35,911 nt of DNA from positions 1 through 35,911 of the forward strand of contig NZ_JAEH01000050.1 in assembly GCF_000518805.1 (NCBI RefSeq), read 5' to 3'. Source of the stretch: Shewanella waksmanii ATCC BAA-643. GTDB taxonomy: Bacteria; Pseudomonadota; Gammaproteobacteria; Enterobacterales; Shewanellaceae. Position numbers and translations under genes: made by a program. Positions 33,312 through 35,911 of this stretch are shown piece after piece; the stretch's first letter is position 1, and the number at the start of each line of letters is the position of its first letter. The notes beneath the pieces were generated by a model. It worked only from the letters and a program-made list of their open reading frames with translations. It was not told the DNA's origin and made no database searches.

Positions 33312-33345
33312 AAGGCGAACCATTAACCTGTTGATGGTTCGCCTT
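33312..33345. terminator. Hairpin between the convergent FAD-enzyme and aminopeptidase genes
   Basis: A perfect 12-bp stem AAGGCGAACCAT / ATGGTTCGCCTT encloses a 10-base loop. Short T-runs are present on either side, so it may work as a bidirectional terminator. Confidence 0.75.
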
Positions 33346-33357
33346 AATTATAGTTAG

Positions 33358-34662
33358 CTATAGAGGATTCATTAATGATTCTATCTCAGCAACTGTGCGT
33401 GGCAGAGACTTAGATAAGTTTTCGTGCCCTTCATCGGTAACTAAGATGTCATCTTCTATGCGTATTCCCATACCACGGTACTCTACCGGAACATCCAGTG
33501 CGTCAGTTGGGATATAAATACCAGGTTCTATCGTAAAGACCATGCCCTGTGACAACGTACGCCACTTGCCATCGCTGTCGTGATACGGACCGACATCATG
33601 TACATCCATACCTAGCCAATGTCCGGTTTTATGTACGGTAAAGCGTTTATAACTCTCCTTGGCCATGATTTCATCTAAATCACCTTCCAATAAGCCAATG
33701 TTGAGTAAACCTTCGGCCATCACCTGCATGCAAGTATCATACAGTTGATGCCAAGGCGTACCAGGTTTGACCTTGGCAATGGCGGCATCAAGTGCTGACA
33801 ATACGATATTGTAAATGGACTTCTGTGCTGCACTGAATTGACCATTGACAGGGTAACTACGAGTGATATCGGCTGCATAATGCTGATATTCGCCACCGGC
33901 ATCAATGAGTAGCATTTGTCCTTGCTGTAACGGGCTGCAGTTATCTTCATAATGTAAGCAGCAAGCGTTATTTCCTGCGGCTACAATGTTTGGGTAAGCC
34001 ACTTCATTACATCCGTGCTGCGCGATGGTAAAGTCGAACAAAGCGGCAAGTTCACGTTCATTTTTACCCGGTTTGCAGGCTCGCATAACTGCATTGTGCC
34101 CTGCTATTGATGCGGTCACTGCTGAGCGAATGTGTGCAAGCTCATCGGGGCCTTTTACGACTCGCATCGGATGAACTATTGATGCGAGAGGTGTGATAGT
34201 CGTATAGCGTTTAGGTATGTCAAAACCGGAATGGTGACGTTGATGGCGGCACCAGTTGATTAAGTGCTGATCAAAGCGTCCGAGTTCATCACTTATATAA
34301 AGATGGTCACAATTGTCGATGAGCGAAGGAAGTGTCTTTTCTAGCTCATCAATAGCATAGGCATCATCAGCACCAAATTGTAATTTTGCACCTTCAATCC
34401 CGGCTCTTGTGCCAAAATTTGTTTCTTGTGCTGGATCTTTAGGACGGCAGAATAGGTGGTAGCGACCACTCTCTTTCTCAAGTACGGCAACTGCATCAGG
34501 CTCTGCAAATCCAGTTAGATATAGAAAGTCATTGTCTTGTCGAAAATGATACTTAATATTCTTACTTCTTACCTTTTGTTGGTAACCAACGACAATCGCT
34601 ATGCTATTGCTAGGCAGCTTAGCTAAAACGGCTGCTCTTCTTTGTTGATGTACGTCTGACAT
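33358..34662 (-). CDS. Xaa-Pro aminopeptidase (PepP-like, M24B)
   Basis: 434 residues, close to E. coli PepP (441). An N-terminal creatinase-like domain (about 1-165) precedes the pita-bread metalloprotease domain. The five metal ligands are visible: Asp254 and Asp265 in DAGGEYQHYAADITRSYP, His348 in HKTGHWLG, Glu379 in TIEPGIYIP and Glu403 in GIRIEDDILV. It releases an N-terminal residue followed by proline, and usually also hydroxyproline, so it would feed collagen-like peptides into the adjacent hydroxyproline pathway. A degenerate copy of the hydroxyproline operator lies about 60 bases upstream of the start, supporting co-regulation. It is convergent with the FAD gene. It could equally be the cell's general PepP; no second copy is visible here. 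Confidence 0.9.
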   Translation of the reverse strand: MSDVHQQRRAAVLAKLPSNSIAIVVGYQQKVRSKNIKYHFRQDNDFLYLTGFAEPDAVAVLEKESGRYHLFCRPKDPAQETNFGTRAGIEGAKLQFGADDAYAIDELEKTLPSLIDNCDHLYISDELGRFDQHLINWCRHQRHHSGFDIPKRYTTITPLASIVHPMRVVKGPDELAHIRSAVTASIAGHNAVMRACKPGKNERELAALFDFTIAQHGCNEVAYPNIVAAGNNACCLHYEDNCSPLQQGQMLLIDAGGEYQHYAADITRSYPVNGQFSAAQKSIYNIVLSALDAAIAKVKPGTPWHQLYDTCMQVMAEGLLNIGLLEGDLDEIMAKESYKRFTVHKTGHWLGMDVHDVGPYHDSDGKWRTLSQGMVFTIEPGIYIPTDALDVPVEYRGMGIRIEDDILVTDEGHENLSKSLPRTVAEIESLMNPL

Positions 34663-34721
34663 TGTCAGGGCTCCACTGGTTGTTATCCACCCTAGGCGTT
34701 CAGGATGTGTCTTTTTGGTAT

Positions 34722-34733
34722 ATTGTATTCATT
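34722..34733. promoter_or_regulatory. Degenerate ATTGTATACAAT-like site upstream of the aminopeptidase gene
   Basis: ATTGTATTCATT matches ATTGTATACAAT at ten of twelve positions with an intact left arm. It lies 59 bases before the start codon on the minus strand, a normal operator position. Confidence 0.4.
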
Positions 34734-34826
34734 ACACGTGATTCCACACTTTATAGCAAGTTGACGGTGCAATTTAAATTAATGAATGAAATAATAGCCG
34801 CCATTGCATAGCGAAGAGATATTATT

Positions 34827-35378
34827 GTGAAACGAGCGGTATTTTTAGACAGAGACGGAGTTATCAACATAGATCATGGTTATGTCCATAAAGTGGATGA
34901 CTTTGAATATGTAGAAGGTGTCTTTGAAGCCTGTGCTGAACTCAAGAAAATGGGTTATCTATTGGCTGTTGTGACAAACCAATCAGGTATTGCCCGTGGA
35001 ATGTACAGCGAAGAGCAGTTTCATAGTTTAACGGAATGGATGGATTGGAACTTTGCTGATAAAGGCGTTGAGCTCGATGGTATCTATTATTGTCCGCACC
35101 ATGCTGAAAAAGGGACTGGCGACTATAAGATTGATTGTGATTGCCGGAAACCTAAGCCGGGTATGATGCTGTCTGCTGCACAGTTCCTTAAAATCGATTT
35201 AGGTCAGTCGGCAATGGTAGGCGACAAACGTGATGACATGCTAGCTGCTCAAGCTGCAGGAATTCCACACCGTATTTTAGTCCGCACCGGTAAAGAAGTA
35301 ACAGAAGATGCGATTAAAGCCGCTACAGTGGTTGTTGACTCTATCGCTGATGTTCCTGGCTATCTAGCAACGCTATAA
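34827..35378 (+). CDS. gmhB: D-glycero-beta-D-manno-heptose-1,7-bisphosphate 7-phosphatase GmhB
   Basis: 183 residues, like E. coli GmhB (191). HAD-phosphatase motifs are visible: FLDRDGVIN with Asp8 and Asp10, VVTNQSG, and the GDKRDDMLAA magnesium site. The zinc loop holds Cys89, His91, Cys104 and Cys106 in CPHH and CDCRKPKPGM. It removes the 7-phosphate during synthesis of the heptose units of lipopolysaccharide core, in the cytoplasm. The start is GTG 34827, preceded by GAAGAGAT; no ATG fits. It lies directly ahead of an rRNA operon, as in many gammaproteobacteria, and has its own downstream hairpin. Confidence 0.94.
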   Translation: MKRAVFLDRDGVINIDHGYVHKVDDFEYVEGVFEACAELKKMGYLLAVVTNQSGIARGMYSEEQFHSLTEWMDWNFADKGVELDGIYYCPHHAEKGTGDYKIDCDCRKPKPGMMLSAAQFLKIDLGQSAMVGDKRDDMLAAQAAGIPHRILVRTGKEVTEDAIKAATVVVDSIADVPGYLATL

Positions 35379-35425
35379 ACCGATTGATTTAATCAGCCCA
35401 AAAAAGCTTCGCTATTAAAATTGTA

Positions 35426-35461
35426 GGCTATAAACAGGGGAACCTAGCCATGTTTATAGCC
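35426..35461 (+). terminator. Hairpin downstream of gmhB
   Basis: An 11-bp perfect inverted repeat GGCTATAAACA / TGTTTATAGCC encloses 14 bases. There is no T-run, so it may be a stabiliser or a Rho-assisted end. Confidence 0.5.
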
Positions 35462-35515
35462 ACACTGATTTGTTCGCTTTCGGCATTTTGGCCATGAATG
35501 ACCGGTTTAATGCTG

Positions 35516-35535
35516 ATCATTTTTCTAAAAATGAT
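35516..35535. repeat. AT-rich palindrome upstream of the rRNA promoter
   Basis: ATCATTTTT and AAAAATGAT are separated by two bases. It lies about 80 bases upstream of the rRNA -35 box, in the zone where Fis sites are found in rRNA promoters. The role is unknown. Confidence 0.4.
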
Positions 35536-35616
35536 GACAATTTGATTAAAAAATGAGGTCATTGTTCGATTTTTGCTCTTTTGATGTGATTTTTTAAAAC
35601 AATCTCAAAAAAGGGG

Positions 35617-35644
35617 TTGACGACAAAGTCGCAATCAGTAGAAT
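35617..35644 (+). promoter_or_regulatory. rRNA operon promoter (P1-type)
   Basis: TTGACG (35617-35622) and TAGAAT (35639-35644) are 16 bases apart, the shorter spacing typical of rRNA promoters. The following ACGCAGCCC is a GC-rich discriminator, the feature through which ppGpp and DksA act. An AT-rich UP-like stretch lies upstream. Transcription should start near 35651. Confidence 0.85.
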
Positions 35645-35650
35645 ACGCAG

Positions 35651-35911
35651 CCCTAGCCACTTGGAACTACCGAGATGCGCTAACGCTCTTTAACAATTTA
35701 TCAAGTAATCTGTGTGGACACTCACAGGTGTTGAGTTATTCGAAATTACCATTCTTTATTCGTAAAGCGGGTAATCAAAAATTTTACTCAATGATTCTTT
35801 ACTAGAAATAGTGAGTGTTCATAGCAATATGTAATTACAGAAATGTAGTTATTGAATTCACCAACTTCTTTATGAACGAAGTGAATTCAAAACAGTAGAA
35901 TTCCATTGAGC
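35651..35911 (+). promoter_or_regulatory. rRNA operon leader, ending just short of 16S rRNA
   Basis: The leader contains boxA GCTCTTTAACAA (35685-35696), then a boxB-type hairpin CTGTG-N8-CACAG (35710-35727), as in E. coli rrn leaders. These recruit the Nus antitermination complex. A second hairpin, TTGAATTCAC (35852-35861) with GTGAATTCAA (35881-35890), lies near the end. The last bases, ATTCCATTGAGC, resemble the E. coli ATTCTTTGAGC motif some 25 bases before 16S, so the rRNA gene begins right after the window. Confidence 0.88.

Noticed and set aside
35617..35805. 62-codon frame in the rRNA leader
   Set aside because: Its TTG start is the -35 box of the rRNA promoter and it runs over boxA; it is not coding.

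Overview
The window comes from a gammaproteobacterial chromosome, most likely Shewanella or a close Alteromonadales relative. The evidence is the cysZ / smc / zipA / ligA block, an Smc-type rather than MukB-type condensin, the DUF4212 + sodium:solute symporter pair with a cNMP/CBS/DUF294 protein, an H-NOX gene next to a hybrid kinase, and an rRNA leader of E. coli type at the right edge. No phage, CRISPR array or tRNA gene is visible. The genus is inferred from gene order and family resemblance, not from a search.

Layout. 1-208: the end of an IS3-family insertion sequence cut by the window edge. 619-1863: a two-receiver GGDEF protein. 2002-4356 (minus): an outer-membrane CBM9/DUF5916 protein. 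4797-12249: cysZ (minus), then smc, zipA and ligA (plus), covering sulfate uptake, chromosome condensation, divisome anchoring and DNA ligation. 12409-12873: a small DUF2919 membrane protein. 12872-13077 (minus): an unannotated, strongly structured RNA with its own promoter and terminator. 13478-16281: an HD-GYP protein, a YeeZ-like NAD-binding protein and a DsbA-like oxidoreductase. 16876-21609: a two-part sodium symporter, a cNMP/CBS/DUF294 sensor-nucleotidyltransferase and a DnaQ-type exonuclease. 21679-23975 (minus): H-NOX and its hybrid histidine kinase. 24197-24775: an LRAT-like protein followed immediately by a 312-bp MITE-like element. 25144-26214 (minus): a FabH-like synthase.

26310-34662 is a hydroxyproline-utilisation region. 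A GntR/FCD regulator, 2-oxoglutarate semialdehyde dehydrogenase, 4-hydroxyproline epimerase and a DapA-family deaminase lie on the minus strand. A trans-3-hydroxy-L-proline dehydratase and a FAD D-amino-acid (hydroxyproline) dehydrogenase lie divergently on the plus strand, followed by an Xaa-Pro aminopeptidase (minus). Together they would take peptides rich in Pro/Hyp to free trans-4-hydroxy-L-proline, then to the cis-D form, pyrroline-4-hydroxy-2-carboxylate, 2-oxoglutarate semialdehyde and 2-oxoglutarate. A 12-bp palindrome, ATTGTATACAAT, sits between the divergent halves, with weaker copies near the dehydratase and the aminopeptidase. It fits an operator for the GntR/FCD protein. The window closes with gmhB and the promoter and antitermination leader of an rRNA operon, stopping just short of 16S.

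The most interesting signal is the roughly 206-nt RNA at 12872-13077. It shows four stem-loops, a good sigma70-type promoter, and an exact copy of the hydroxyproline-type palindrome lying precisely between its -35 and -10 boxes. Other points are the MITE whose presumed target duplication is a stop codon, an H-NOX lacking the C-terminal zinc/thiol ligands, and several short tandem repeats clustered at stop codons.
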